Shown here piece after piece: positions 29,801-34,957 of a stretch of DNA of 36,654 nucleotides. Every line of letters starts with the position of its first letter. Within the stretch, counting starts at the first letter, position 1. A model generated the notes under the pieces. That model saw nothing but the letters and a program-made list of their open reading frames with translations, did not search any database and was not told where the DNA came from. Made by a program: the position numbers and the translations under genes. The stretch is taken from positions 1 through 36,654 of the IMG/VR virus record IMGVR_UViG_3300010885_018003; one strand, 5' to 3'. Source of the stretch: a virus.

Positions 29801-30979
29801 CCAACGATTATTACGTGCCCACGGATTTCTATCTTTACTTCCGCGATTGATAACAACATAGTCTTTTGATGTACTGTATGTTGTGGCAACGTCAAAAGAA
29901 TACTGATCAAACGGACTATCGTCAAACGGAACTGAAAAACTATCTGTAGTATTAGTAATAAGTTCTAAATCATTTTCAAGTACTAGATGTATTTTAGACC
30001 CAACTCCTTCTACATAATAAGATCCGGTTGCATATTTTTCAGGTGTCACATTACCTTTAAACCTCAACTTCATGCCGTTGCTTAACTTAGTACCGTCGGC
30101 TAACTTAAAAGTCTTTTTACCTATAATCTCATTTTCAACATCGATAGCAGTATTTTCTTTAATATCATAGATTTTAAAAATGCCTCCTAAATTAGGATCA
30201 TTTTCACTGACATAGTAAAGAACATTAGGAGAGTTCTCGGGAATTGTTATAGTAATGGTTCCCAACTCAACTGCATATACAGTATCATTGCCCCAGTTAT
30301 ATCTGGCATCAACACCTGCTAGTCTTTCTGTTTTAATGCTAAATGGTTCGCCTGGGCTGGTTATTTCAAAATGGTAGGTATGTCCTCTATACAATTTTAA
30401 TGCAGGGTTTCTATTAAGGCCGTTGGGGGTAAGGACATATTCTTTATATCCTAGTTCGTCTTCAATCCTTACAGTATAAGTACTCTCAATTTTTTGTTGT
30501 AGACCATAAACACTAATAACTGGAGGACCATAAGGCATCCAATAGTATTGTTGAAAATTAACAAACTTATCCCAATCAATGTGAGGATTCCAAGAATACA
30601 ATTCTTGACGATTTAGGCGTTCATGGTTAGAGATGTCAGCACCAAATACACTTAACTGATTGATATAATCTATATAATCTTTGTAAAAATTTACGTTATC
30701 TAGTGTGTCTTTTGACACCATACTAGGTTCTAATTGATAATTTTGACGCTGTGAGGTCACTGCCTCAACAAAAATATCATTAGTCGTAGATGATTTAGCG
30801 TTTTGTCTACCTATAAATCCAGTAACTTTTTTTACAGCACCAGGTTGCGTAAGCTGATCTAATGTAGATTGAATAAACTTTTTATTAGTATCAGTTCTAT
30901 AATATCGTGGTAACAGCTCAGAGTTTTTTCTTTTACTGTTTGAAATAGGTACTGGATTTTCTGATTGATTGTTGCTCAT
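14888..30979 (-). CDS. Giant modular virion structural protein (5363 aa)
   Basis: A single uninterrupted 16-kb gene, directly downstream of gp6 where T4 has gp7 and gp8. The N-terminal 450 residues (LPRYYRTDTNKKFIQSTLDQ, VSKDTLDNVNFYKDYIDYIN, DWDKFVNFQQYYWMPYGPP) and segments such as KLRYGIENRPRQSMFVNRFE and DWAFKTSFI...EVKPYRTKIRE (about 3495-3550) match, from memory, giant structural proteins of marine T4-like phages. Modules in order: carbohydrate-binding-like units near 1434-1479, 1567-1609 and 1746-1787; an apparent seven-bladed propeller (2140-2862) with a large insertion that holds another unit; paired GSGY repeats (3250-3315, 3610-3672); IPHG modules (3963-4230); fibre-like repeats with VYVNG boxes (about 4300-4850); an RRGTLGT tail motif (about 4915); and two last carbohydrate-binding-like units. 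A GGAG supports the start. It is probably a baseplate or host-contact scaffold, inferred from position and modules. Confidence 0.88.
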   Translation of the reverse strand: MSNNQSENPVPISNSKRKNSELLPRYYRTDTNKKFIQSTLDQLTQPGAVKKVTGFIGRQNAKSSTTNDIFVEAVTSQRQNYQLEPSMVSKDTLDNVNFYKDYIDYINQLSVFGADISNHERLNRQELYSWNPHIDWDKFVNFQQYYWMPYGPPVISVYGLQQKIESTYTVRIEDELGYKEYVLTPNGLNRNPALKLYRGHTYHFEITSPGEPFSIKTERLAGVDARYNWGNDTVYAVELGTITITIPENSPNVLYYVSENDPNLGGIFKIYDIKENTAIDVENEIIGKKTFKLADGTKLSNGMKLRFKGNVTPEKYATGSYYVEGVGSKIHLVLENDLELITNTTDSFSVPFDDSPFDQYSFDVATTYSTSKDYVVINRGSKDRNPWARNNRWFHKNVIETSYSLNGQIASLDQDARAVRPIIEFAAGIKLYNFGLEATVDVDLIDTFTSDVFSTVEGQPSYIVDGINLTQGQRVLFLADTDILVKNKIYKVEFIRVTPPGESVQRQIHLVEDAVPIENQSVLIKFGTKNQGLTYFYNGSTWAKGQQKTGVNQAPLFDVVDENGHSYGDMTVYDGTSFVGTKLFSYKVGTGISDSKLGFPLSYKNINNIGDIVFNFNLLSDTFVYKRIIDVRTQSVAVGKLVKFDSLTNISYVSGWEISNVTRYQPAVRIYRDPNKTNNFDIDVYDNITDLLDLEVRVYINGKRLDQKYWEVKNGTRFKYVYFNIDSMTSAEINYQSTDVITLKTFAAQVKNKNGYYELPINLQNNPMNENPIEFTLGEVIDHVDSIIDNLDTFDGEYLGASNLRDLGNVSPYGTRFVQHAGALPLALYHITNKTNNILKALEQSRDDYGAFKRNFINISENLGVDTDTVAFVDLILNEINKNKPKTAPYYFSDMVPNGSAITTNITVVDYRTKTYPLTTTFSLDKLSATAVLVYINGEQILHDIDYTFHTDGFIILTSQAVVANDDVITIVEYESTDGSYVPATPTKLGMWPKFEPKKYLDNSLLTPREVIQGHDGSIILAYGDYRDDLLLELEKRIFNNIKVSYDLDIFDVNDLIPRYSQVGDYTLDEFNKVLAPNFYQWTTLINRDFTKPLSYDQTNPLTFNYRGLAAPDGRTLPGYWRGIYRWIYDTDRPNVCPWEMLGFSIEPSWWEEQYGSAPYTSDNLVMWQDISEGIIKVPGQPIYRNPKYVKPYLTKHLPVDEDGNIVSPTTNNLADGVITEITLGDYIFGDVSPIENAWRRSSYYPFSIISTLLLTYPSKVMGLLFDRSRIYRDASNQLIYKDTKLRLRLKDVVTPSIYSDSERVQTAGLVNYIVDYIQHENQRSLTQYKYDLANSTMQLSYRVSGFTEKEKFNLLLDSKSPTAVGGIYVPQENYSIFLNSSSPVKKVVYSGVIVTRLSTGYEVKGYSRSSPYFYYYGWTSPGYNINVGGISESYVEWASEQLYLGGKIVKYGTAYYRVSVSHTSSETFESSYYLPISSLPINGGKDALIRTAWDRSEPITIAYGTKFRTIQEVVDFLVGHGEYLKDQGFIFDDFNTNIGEVSNWTTSAKEFLFWTTQNWSTGEDKWKDWTPFDSYEAGEIVQFNGDYYKADVFVEPGDVFLENDWTKLDGISTVGASVLALSPAANSVIINSELSVIDDIKDQFNVYEFFKVDGTKLDEDLINSYRDDNQSSYTTKSDGIYGATFYFVQKEHVLLLDNSTLFNDTVYDPTTGYRQEKIKVSSYTSTGWNGGFNIPGFIYDQASISDWESWTSYNLGDTVKYKEFYYSASKTLVGAVGFVSEDWIKLTKKPTSRLLPNWSYKAEQFTDFYSLDSDNFDTGQQKIAQHLIGYQKRQYLENIIKDDISEYKFYQGMIIEKGTQNVLNKLFDVLSADNQESLKFFEEWAIRVGQYGAINAFEEIEFELDESLFKSNPQAFELTNTIDPTLVDFVIRQTPNDVYLKPQSYSSKPWPINTNYTPYLRTPGYVRIEEVSANVDTLADLLTYDVTSFTPGDYVWTTFENPPEYWNIYRITDTESTVSLLEYTDTTLSITVDSTTYLQVGDYLGLTGITDVQGFYKIDDIDTNVITVTATIANFPTEITYEDIALYYFDSQKISNINDIDVELPKKIKDKELLWVDNNGNGKWAVYEYNLAYTQSSISNKYPANGLKFGNVLAIDQTASTLAVGTVKDEVIIYKRDGYNSPWSRGQSLGLTFNFTDVDLAFWHNTPVGSFGKIVAISNDRTWLAIGSPNTGNILSKYGEFKAEDSIIKSSILWEEGTPKAAGDNQYVRVPQGVDDVVNYYRAAPHVVATVVKTNALDNTITLTDTSGIHIGMPVVFNGTAFGGIISEVGPYYIKDIIDEYAITISKTANTNTSNVEASVGATLVLSTAKFSTSYQGFYLTSISYSIGSIVLYNHILYQCTATSSTLGIFRLAEWIEYVNISNALVATIGNLTTTATATITQIAGVDKGYIEVSTTKGMVVGMKVRFVGSTFGGLSTTDTYYVKSIRSETLFTISNVPGTAPTVDVPGTAGNTFGIPATPGGPYAMFDAAGKVKVVINSDFSDILPAHLIDTGYLTTPYKMYGTNCLEYIGATSGLTNQGMVRLYQRNKINEYALYRTILSVNAATNEKFGSTVKFVGDNTLMVASELNGSNAQIYKFSYAVDENDILQWDTGTEFSSLGSATYFGKTIAASKDGSIVAVTAYGSDQVRVYSDSVLINTITPGDAGSSDYSVVVSNDGTYIAVGNRTANTNQGHVKIYKRTGNVYSLYQTITSRLPEGSEGYGAKVSFMNDSETLVIASLNGNTIQNDVPVTDSGRIDVYDRYSTKWVFSESLTTNSVDGEDYGLELVAANNYIIVSASNADDTSTNSGKLYSYNKAPNTKTWTITREEADKIDLSKIKQIFLYNKKTQELVSYLDIIDPIQGKIAGIADQEIKFKTHYDPATYTVGTESLNVDDGQAWTTANVGTLWWNLSRAKFLDSYNGNGVYRNSTWNTLYETASIDIYEWVASSLLPEEWDAIADTDEGFTANISGISLYGNSAYSIKRTYDNVSKSFRNTYYFWVKNKTIIPEVKGRKLSAKDVSDLITDPKGYGYKYIAFTGTNTFSLVNVANLLEHTDINLYVEYWLIDDYTINSHNQWKLISNDTNTMLPLAVEVKWIDSLCGKDANNRRIPDVTLPPKLRYGIENRPRQSMFVNRFEALKQYFERVNATLMEHVIVEEKDISTLNSYETEPSSILGQYDVVVDYDTELRTIGVTAVRYPSLTPVIVDGRIKEIIITNPGSGYVYAPYLEISGTGIDAKIKTTLNVTGGISGVIIENSGEGYTDDTTLTLRPFSALVHFDSGALDRWSIYSYDSISLTWERIKSQGYDVRQYWSYEDYYKSGYSQFTPANFSLNSLYELNTVDVEVGQLVKIKTIGTGGWILLERYATSTSADYTQSYRVVGREKGTIQFVSSLYSIRNTGVGYDGPSFDGDGYDNSAGEELRIILETIKNNILIDDLKQDYLDTFFAGLRYAHNEQQYIDWAFKTSFIRAQHNVGDLKEKVTYNNDNLVDFESYISEVKPYRTKIREFISSYSKTDVARSVVTDFDLPPIYQDGRFTTVPAQIVDNKITSESALIDEYPWKNWTNNVGFQVTEIIINDGGSGYISTPTVVIQSDSGSGATARVYLTNGKVARITLITKGSGYFTVPTVTLQGGLDSNGVAASASARIGSSLVRSNYTKIKFDRVSGLYYITELQVTESGETNTAFVGTGSKTQFTLVWSPSINLADSTVLIDGVAALRTSYTLTSKKSTTRGYTSYYGQLTFSTPPSKDSVIKITYLKDFNYLSAADRINWYYNPGTNSFGKELNQLMKGVDYGGVQITGLGFNVAQGWGSVPWFSDGWDAQDPNFDDYIVTVGANSKKIDTTAVQTYAYGNIIEISSTTNVEVGRLLEFTGTSIGDIEPNTSYYVSSITPSGAVPIYSIGRVGSSKITSFRRIGLDGIAVITTDIPHGFVTDQLITIEGIDVPGFNQVDVNIYAVRNANEFTYINSGDEVVLTVSTAPTVTVTGATFPVGPAEVIGTINDGATTNPGNVLTVTSVTSGTLTVGQLITGNDVDEGTYILSLGTGTGGLGTYILNQSQAAVSQTINVSAVVTFSFATLGVPLPLGYKFLVSGNGNEAYNGEYVGTVRTLSTICLAYPENPDVFGVGATTIAPSGITTASVPTVSIKTQIPHGLVTGNKINVNAGVGYSEYTEDDVIITVTDSDQFTYTSPGLSADTAIIPSGTITATSSITVSSTLDGTLLLVTDDTGSMIVKNKTYPVELPYVPEQDEQITIYYRPNNNTRYVRIDDLYYVGEIIFTKPDVVMQTFIGDGETTSIGIPNTISVSSGDNFIFRKLASDGSINPQDMDYDTELLGGNLAYSTATGLAAEDILVDGDDFVSQTTSQGPEEFVPGQVSDALAIKVYTRPTDGSARMIVKNYIYDGERTSYNIGQTPNSPDAVIVKITSLNRILISNYDYTIDYPNKLVVLDPDVIGMTGGEIISIISAGFNGSNLLDIDSFVADGSTSEFITKAPWFSTLTSLVYVNGEVLDYVLFKTSSKYESANLVGIRFGSNLPAGAILNYVITSSTEQSFSVMQNETFQPDGISQVYQLVNKVGVSNPLASNMLVLSDVGTIYLPPINEYFTIDTKVTYTIPKAKVQPNSISNFRLTTYIDGVELSKLTDYSVSILGVSVTLKKAVRAANVGKQLTVSVIYEDSYTCDGEYIIFDTAPVADQTISVISFYKHDILDIKQTSRTVTSNVVFEPESLEVFDYLSVYGKNIKLPRPVIDSSYVWLTKNGKILQPNIDYKLNLDLTSVYLDQQPATDDKFAIMTFSNNIVVDSFAFMQFKDMLNRVHYKRLSESRQTTLAEDLHWNDMTITVAKGSVLTNPNPAKRLPGIIEIFGERIEYYKKEGSVLSQLRRGTLGTGVRTVYEIGTLVQDIGKTETIPYRDTTYTEQHTTLSTWKSSLNYEEGDVVSYNGYRYECSIAHTSTTAFESTNWINTGSDLTYTFKVVSSLDTGTIGLTNSWYRKTTLVSKTAQEVEVDNYYIITKLGTSDFRAVGAPTNQVGVKFRADISRVPAGSFVVGNQYSIVKIGLTDWVEAGAESTAVVTGSIADNTLTVTDVTSGELAVGTYITGEGLVLGTYITEFNTGEGGEGTYTINFNQTVTSTTITGQPEVGITFTAITAGRGNGRVRWIKGTTGTGTLNLVTYQSVPSTYGQSNDIEMFVGGYDVQGEWISKLSYSVGDIVVVGSYNYRCVTAHTSSASFIDDIDNWEYFTGNVRLSKVPYKVHNVRNHYESPEGDVQFEAEFSVDGENNTVRLTNRLTEGTKITLVKRTGAVWADLGASLAHSNNPIAKFIRDK
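15140..15277 (-). other. Carbohydrate-binding-like module 6 of the giant protein
   Basis: Residues 5235-5280, with W5237, then SYSVGDIVVVGSYNYRC, AHTSSASF and a closing Trp. It follows the pattern W-x(4-6)-Y-x-x-G-D-x-V-x(4-5)-Y-x-(C)-...-W seen in CBM5/12-type chitin-binding-like domains. The family call is by pattern only. Confidence 0.5.
15464..15634 (-). repeat. LTVT-type repeat module, copy 2, nested inside another module
   Basis: Residues about 5116-5172: LTVTDVTSGELAVGTYITG, GTYITEFNTGEGGEGTY, and QTVTSTTITG. Copy 1 lies at 18659-18832. This copy splits a different unit whose first half (YSIVKIGLTDWVEAGA) lies just before it and whose second half (VGITFTAITAGRGNGRV) just after. Confidence 0.7.
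15971..16099 (-). other. Carbohydrate-binding-like module 5 of the giant protein
   Basis: Residues 4961-5003, with STWKSSLNYEEGDVVSYNG, YRYECSIAHTS and FESTNW. This is the best match of the six to the W...YxxGDxVxYNGxxYxC...W pattern. It is close in sequence to module 6, especially the AHTS segment. Confidence 0.55.
18659..18832 (-). repeat. LTVT-type repeat module, copy 1
   Basis: Residues about 4050-4107: LTVTSVTSGTLTVGQLITG, GTYILSLGTGTGGLGTY, and SQAAVSQTINV. It is clearly homologous to the copy at 15464-15634, about 1070 residues further on. It lies inside a region of IPHG-type modules. Confidence 0.7.
22394..24562 (-). other. Apparent seven-bladed FG-GAP-like beta-propeller with a large insertion
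   Basis: Residues about 2140-2862. Seven repeats start with an FG/YG/Y box followed by a strand ending in AVG, AIG, VAS or similar and a strand such as VIIYKR or VKIYKR. They are FGNVLAIDQ (about 2148), FGKIVAISND (2210), FGSTVKFVGDN (2611), FGKTIAASKDG (2665), DYSVVVSNDG (2711), YGAKVSFMND (2764) and YGLELVAANN (2825). About 340 residues are inserted within the second blade. The count and spacing fit an integrin-type FG-GAP propeller; the fold is inferred. Confidence 0.6.
23723..23845 (-). other. Carbohydrate-binding-like module 4, inside the propeller insertion
   Basis: Residues about 2379-2419, with SYSIGSIVLYNHILYQC and LAEWIEYV. It is flanked on each side by a GMxVxFxGxxFGG unit (about 2311-2348 and 2458-2493). 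It has the same Y-x-x-G-x-x-V-x-Y-N spacing as the other modules but lacks the first Trp. Confidence 0.45.
25619..25744 (-). other. Carbohydrate-binding-like module 3 of the giant protein
   Basis: Residues 1746-1787, with SDWESWTSYNLGDTVKYKEF, YYSASKT and EDWIKL. W1748, W1751 and the closing Trp match the aromatic positions of the other modules. Confidence 0.5.
26153..26281 (-). other. Carbohydrate-binding-like module 2 of the giant protein
   Basis: Residues 1567-1609, with WKDWTPFDSYEAGEIVQFNG, DYYKADVFVEPGD and NDWTKL. The spacing and aromatic pattern match CBM5/12-like domains well. Confidence 0.5.
26543..26680 (-). other. Carbohydrate-binding-like module 1 of the giant protein
   Basis: Residues 1434-1479, with VEWASEQLYLGGKIVKYGTA, YYRVSVSHTSSETFES and a YYLP end in place of the usual closing Trp. 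The SHTSSETFES segment matches AHTSTTAFES of module 5, which supports common origin. Confidence 0.45.
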
Positions 30980-30990
30980 TTATTCTCCGC

Positions 30991-33900
30991 TTATGCGCTG
31001 GTAATATTTTGTTGTAGTATTGCTGTAGGTGAAATTACTGTATTTCCCGAGGCTTTGATTGTACTGGCTGTAATATTAGTAATAATTTCAATATCATCGA
31101 CTACAGCTCCGTTGATAAACAACTGGTCAGACTCGGCTGTTATTTCGAACAGACTACCAAATGTTAAATTACTTGATTTTGGAACCACAATAAAATTAGT
31201 AATTAATGGTGCTAGTCTATTCATTACATAAGTTGACAACTCTGAGAAATAAAATTTATCTCCAAAATCCCAATTTTCTAAAGCAAAAAATTCATTTATT
31301 GCTGACAGAACAGTTGCTTTAATTTCATTGTCGCTAGATACTTGTGCAACATTTTTTACAACTTTAAAAGTTGCTTGTAAATCTTGAGATGCGGCTGCGC
31401 CAAACAAAACTTTATATCGAACTGGATGATATATGATCTCATCGCTGATTGATTTAATTAAATTCAATGACGGTGCAAGTGTTTGATATAACGAATCAGA
31501 GCTAGGTGGCAACGGTTCATAGTCGCGACTGCCTGCAATCCATTGTCTAAACTGAATGTCATATGTTTTAGTTAAGACAAATATATCTATTATGTTACTC
31601 ATACCAGGATCAATCCTAGATTCATAATCTGCACTATGTACATATTGAAATTTAACGTCGGCTCTTCCTAAAAATACTTTATAATTTAAAGATACAACTA
31701 GTGTATTTGTAGTCCTGTTAAGTTTTTTAACAACATTAGAGTCAATAAAATAAAAATACTGTTCATCAACATAGGTAGTTAAATCGTTATCAACGTCAAA
31801 CTCAGACTTTAAAATTATCACAGTGTCTAAGCTGTTATCAATATATTTGTAATCTTCTTGCCCTTGTTCAATGTAGTATTTCTCTTGAACAATATAAGAT
31901 TTTTTAAATACATCAGGATCAGTTTCTGTGATCAACGGTGAAGCAACTAATGTTGAAAATAAATCAGGACGATCAACAATGCCGTCATCATTTGAATCAG
32001 CAAATACCACTTCAATTTTTTTAGTGTCTTTGTAACCGTCCAGTCCTTTAAAATCGTCATTAACCTCCCAAGTTAAATCTAAACTCAAAGGTGTAACCTC
32101 TGACGGTTTTGTATTAATACTTAAAACATTAATTCTATCCTTAACAATTAAATTAGTAGTGCTATCATAGACCTTATCTGTGCTGTCAAAATAGAAACGA
32201 ATTTGATCTTTACTTTCAAATATATAACGCATCAATCTAGTAGTTACAGTATAACGTTCCGTGTCAGTGGTAAACAATAATAGCCAACTAGAATCTAAAT
32301 TTTGATTAGTATTATCACCAGTTTTTCCAAGACTAAATTCTGATTTAGAATCTAAATTAGTTTCAAAAATAATCTCCCAAGAAGCAGTATCGATTGCATA
32401 TCTCAAACCAAATGGTTTGTTGGCAAATATTAAATCTATCATGGTTAATACTACACTCGAACTTAGAGTAGTTCGCCATTTAGGAATTACTTGAGATACA
32501 CGGGCTGTTTCAGGTATTACTTGATTTAAGATAACAGGTCCGAGGCCAGTAGCCGTTACAATACCAGTATTATTTGCTGTACCGTCACCGACAATAGATA
32601 CAATTGATGCCCAAATAGATGTAGATCCATTTAACGGAATACCGGTGTCTGGTATAGTAGACAGGATATTATTATTAGCTGTTTGAAAATAATAACCTGT
32701 GGGTGCGTTAAATTTGATAAGAGCACCGGGTTGTACATATTTTAAATTATTAGTAGTATAAGATCCTAGTTTAGCCGGAGAATCGCCTAATTGAAAATAG
32801 CCAGTAGATTCATTAGTTTCCTTTGTAACTTGACTCCAATCAATATTTAAACCATCATATGGTAAAACTGAGTATCGTTCGTAATAAAAGTTTCTTAAAT
32901 TCTTATCTTTCAATGCATCAATAACTGTATTGTAGATAACACCTTCAATGTCTGTCTTTGACAAATACGTAAAATTAAATGTTTCAGTATAATTCTGTTT
33001 GTACAAAACCCCATCATCAGCAAACAAATTTGTTGAACTATATTTTCCCGTAGGATCTTTTAAATCAAAATATCTACTAATACCGCTACTTGATCTGTTT
33101 ACACTCTTAATCTTTGCTACGTCTTGATTAATGGCCAGTGGACTAATATTATAGTCTTCGCCGGTGATCATTCTATTTTGTGTGTAATAATTTGCAGGAG
33201 CATTGGCTTTAATATTGTCATTGCTTTCTGTGGCAACTGAGTTGTTAACTGTTGTTTGTAAATTTAAAGTAATGGTCAATGTTTCACGTTGTCCCACATT
33301 AGAAACATAGGGGATATCAACACTGATACCCTTCATATCTTTAGGATTGATGGTATAGGTTAATCCGTTGCTAGTTCTATAATAAGTTCTAAACGTACCT
33401 AGTGGTAAATTACCAAATGTGCCATCACTGAAAGCTAAACTGACTCTATCACCTACGCGGCTGACAACACCATAGATGTTTTTAATATTCTTTTTAAGGC
33501 TGTTATAGATAACATTGTTGCCTTCAAAGCTAGGTACTTTAGCCCATTCTTCTGATTCTAATCCGTTTTTATCTAAACGGTGTAACCACACATCTGTGTC
33601 ATTGATGTTAATGGCATCAATGTCAATAGACTCATTGTTGTTAGGCTGAGTAATTGAAAACGTACCTTGATTTAATGTACCTTGACGAAATTGTAAGAAG
33701 AATCCTGAATTAGGACTTGCTGCACCGCGTCCGTCATCTCTATATAAAAATGCTAGATGATTTCCAACACGGGGAGTTTCTTCATAGATATAATCTTCTC
33801 CAGAAAACACTGTAGATACTAACTCAAAACTCATAGTCCTACCGTCAATGGGCTTGTTGAAAGCATATACAGGAACATCAGTATTAACACCCTGAACACG

Positions 33901-34461
33901 ATATTGCTCAGTAGGGATACCGTAGACAGTGGCCTTATCTTCTGGACTGCCGTATTGATTAGACTGTGATAGCGCGGCGTTGATAATCTTAATAAACTGA
34001 TCATACCAATTTGAATTAGCAGGGTCATTCCATACCGCAAGTTGTCCAGCAATATTGCGGCCGTTGCTGTCTATGATAGCCTGCGTTGTTCTTACACTTC
34101 CAAACTTTAATAGGCCATTTGCAGGCTGATTACGCTTGGCATTATAGCTTAATAAACGTGCTAGACGTAGCACACTTTCGCGGCGCTCTGCTAGCTCTAA
34201 GAAGTTTTCGCGGGCATTTAAATCAACACGGAAAGCTATGCTTTGGCCCAAGAATGCAATAAGGTCAATTAGGGCAAGGTATTCACTTGATTCAATGTAG
34301 TCGTTGTAATCTTCTGGGTAATTTTGACGAATGTAGGAGATCATTGTCCTACGTAAATTCTCAAAGTCGTAGCTTTGGAAGTCGGCATTGCGGAAACTCT
34401 GGTATACTTTTTTCCAGTCTTCTGCCACTAATAATCTATTTTGTCTATCTGTTGATGACAT
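30991..34461 (-). CDS. 6: Baseplate wedge protein, T4 gp6-like
   Basis: A 1156-residue protein placed directly after gp25, as in T4. The N-terminal region carries the conserved gp6 segment: FRNADFQSYDFENLRRTMIS, YLALIDLIAFLGQSIAFRVD, LNARENFLELAERRESVLRL and ARLLSYNAKRN (about 25-120). In T4, gp6 forms the ring of wedge dimers that holds the baseplate together and drives its shape change. T4 gp6 has about 660 residues, so this protein carries roughly 500 extra, probably in its middle and C-terminal beta-rich part. A GATAAATA element lies 18 bases upstream, and an AGGAAC site is 5-8 bases before the ATG. Eleven bases separate its stop from the giant gene. Confidence 0.9.
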   Translation of the reverse strand: MSSTDRQNRLLVAEDWKKVYQSFRNADFQSYDFENLRRTMISYIRQNYPEDYNDYIESSEYLALIDLIAFLGQSIAFRVDLNARENFLELAERRESVLRLARLLSYNAKRNQPANGLLKFGSVRTTQAIIDSNGRNIAGQLAVWNDPANSNWYDQFIKIINAALSQSNQYGSPEDKATVYGIPTEQYRVQGVNTDVPVYAFNKPIDGRTMSFELVSTVFSGEDYIYEETPRVGNHLAFLYRDDGRGAASPNSGFFLQFRQGTLNQGTFSITQPNNNESIDIDAININDTDVWLHRLDKNGLESEEWAKVPSFEGNNVIYNSLKKNIKNIYGVVSRVGDRVSLAFSDGTFGNLPLGTFRTYYRTSNGLTYTINPKDMKGISVDIPYVSNVGQRETLTITLNLQTTVNNSVATESNDNIKANAPANYYTQNRMITGEDYNISPLAINQDVAKIKSVNRSSSGISRYFDLKDPTGKYSSTNLFADDGVLYKQNYTETFNFTYLSKTDIEGVIYNTVIDALKDKNLRNFYYERYSVLPYDGLNIDWSQVTKETNESTGYFQLGDSPAKLGSYTTNNLKYVQPGALIKFNAPTGYYFQTANNNILSTIPDTGIPLNGSTSIWASIVSIVGDGTANNTGIVTATGLGPVILNQVIPETARVSQVIPKWRTTLSSSVVLTMIDLIFANKPFGLRYAIDTASWEIIFETNLDSKSEFSLGKTGDNTNQNLDSSWLLLFTTDTERYTVTTRLMRYIFESKDQIRFYFDSTDKVYDSTTNLIVKDRINVLSINTKPSEVTPLSLDLTWEVNDDFKGLDGYKDTKKIEVVFADSNDDGIVDRPDLFSTLVASPLITETDPDVFKKSYIVQEKYYIEQGQEDYKYIDNSLDTVIILKSEFDVDNDLTTYVDEQYFYFIDSNVVKKLNRTTNTLVVSLNYKVFLGRADVKFQYVHSADYESRIDPGMSNIIDIFVLTKTYDIQFRQWIAGSRDYEPLPPSSDSLYQTLAPSLNLIKSISDEIIYHPVRYKVLFGAAASQDLQATFKVVKNVAQVSSDNEIKATVLSAINEFFALENWDFGDKFYFSELSTYVMNRLAPLITNFIVVPKSSNLTFGSLFEITAESDQLFINGAVVDDIEIITNITASTIKASGNTVISPTAILQQNITSA

Positions 34462-34479
34462 AGTTGTTCCTGTTTTTAA

Positions 34480-34487
34480 TATTTATC
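34480..34487 (-). promoter_or_regulatory. T4-late-promoter-like element before the gp6-like gene
   Basis: On the - strand this reads GATAAATA, 7 of 8 matches to the T4 late consensus. It lies in the 47-base gap between gp25 and gp6, 18 bases before the ATG. It would give a very short leader that starts just ahead of the AGGAAC ribosome site. The same octamer precedes the 202-residue gene. Confidence 0.6.
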
Positions 34488-34508
34488 GCTTATAGTTAAC
34501 TGCGTATT

Positions 34509-34955
34509 TTACTCTGCCAATAATCCGTTTCTTTGATCAAAACTTAATCTCATACTTTGACTAATGTTGTAGGGTAAATAGGTCAACACACACTCTATTT
34601 GTATACCACTTTCGTAGGCAGTAACTATTACTTGATCTGCTTTTATACGGGGATCATAGTTAATAATATCTGTGACATTTTTAGTGATTACTTGTTTTAG
34701 TTCTTCAGTCAACGGTTCAAATAATGCATCCCATATAACTGTACCAAACGTAGGATTCATTAGTCGTTCACCTTGTCGTACATGAAAGTGATTAAGCAAA
34801 TCTTGCTTAATTAATTCAAGGTCAAATAAAGAAGAATTTTCACTGACAGAGCTGACCGTACTGAATCCTTTATAGGTCTGTGTACCTGGAGTTTCTGTAG
34901 CTTGATATTGTGGTACAAGCACAATTTTTTCATATAAGTTAGCATTAGTAGTCAT
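34509..34955 (-). CDS. 25: Baseplate wedge subunit gp25
   Basis: A 148-residue protein of the GPW/gp25 family, slightly longer than T4 gp25 (132). The family core is present: FDLELIKQDLLNHFHVRQGE (about 43-62), RLMNPTFGTVIWDALFEPL (63-81), and a YDPRI motif (about 100-104), followed by beta strands. In contractile systems gp25 sits at the wedge core next to gp6 and nucleates the sheath. The ATG is two bases after the hub gene's stop, with AGGAAG inside that gene as the ribosome site. Gene order hub-gp25-gp6 agrees with this role. Confidence 0.95.
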   Translation of the reverse strand: MTTNANLYEKIVLVPQYQATETPGTQTYKGFSTVSSVSENSSLFDLELIKQDLLNHFHVRQGERLMNPTFGTVIWDALFEPLTEELKQVITKNVTDIINYDPRIKADQVIVTAYESGIQIECVLTYLPYNISQSMRLSFDQRNGLLAE

Positions 34956-34957
34956 GA

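Noticed and set aside
14888-30979. CRISPR array or simple tandem DNA repeats within the giant gene
   Set aside because: The repeats seen are diverged protein modules. No short, regularly spaced identical DNA repeats were found by eye.
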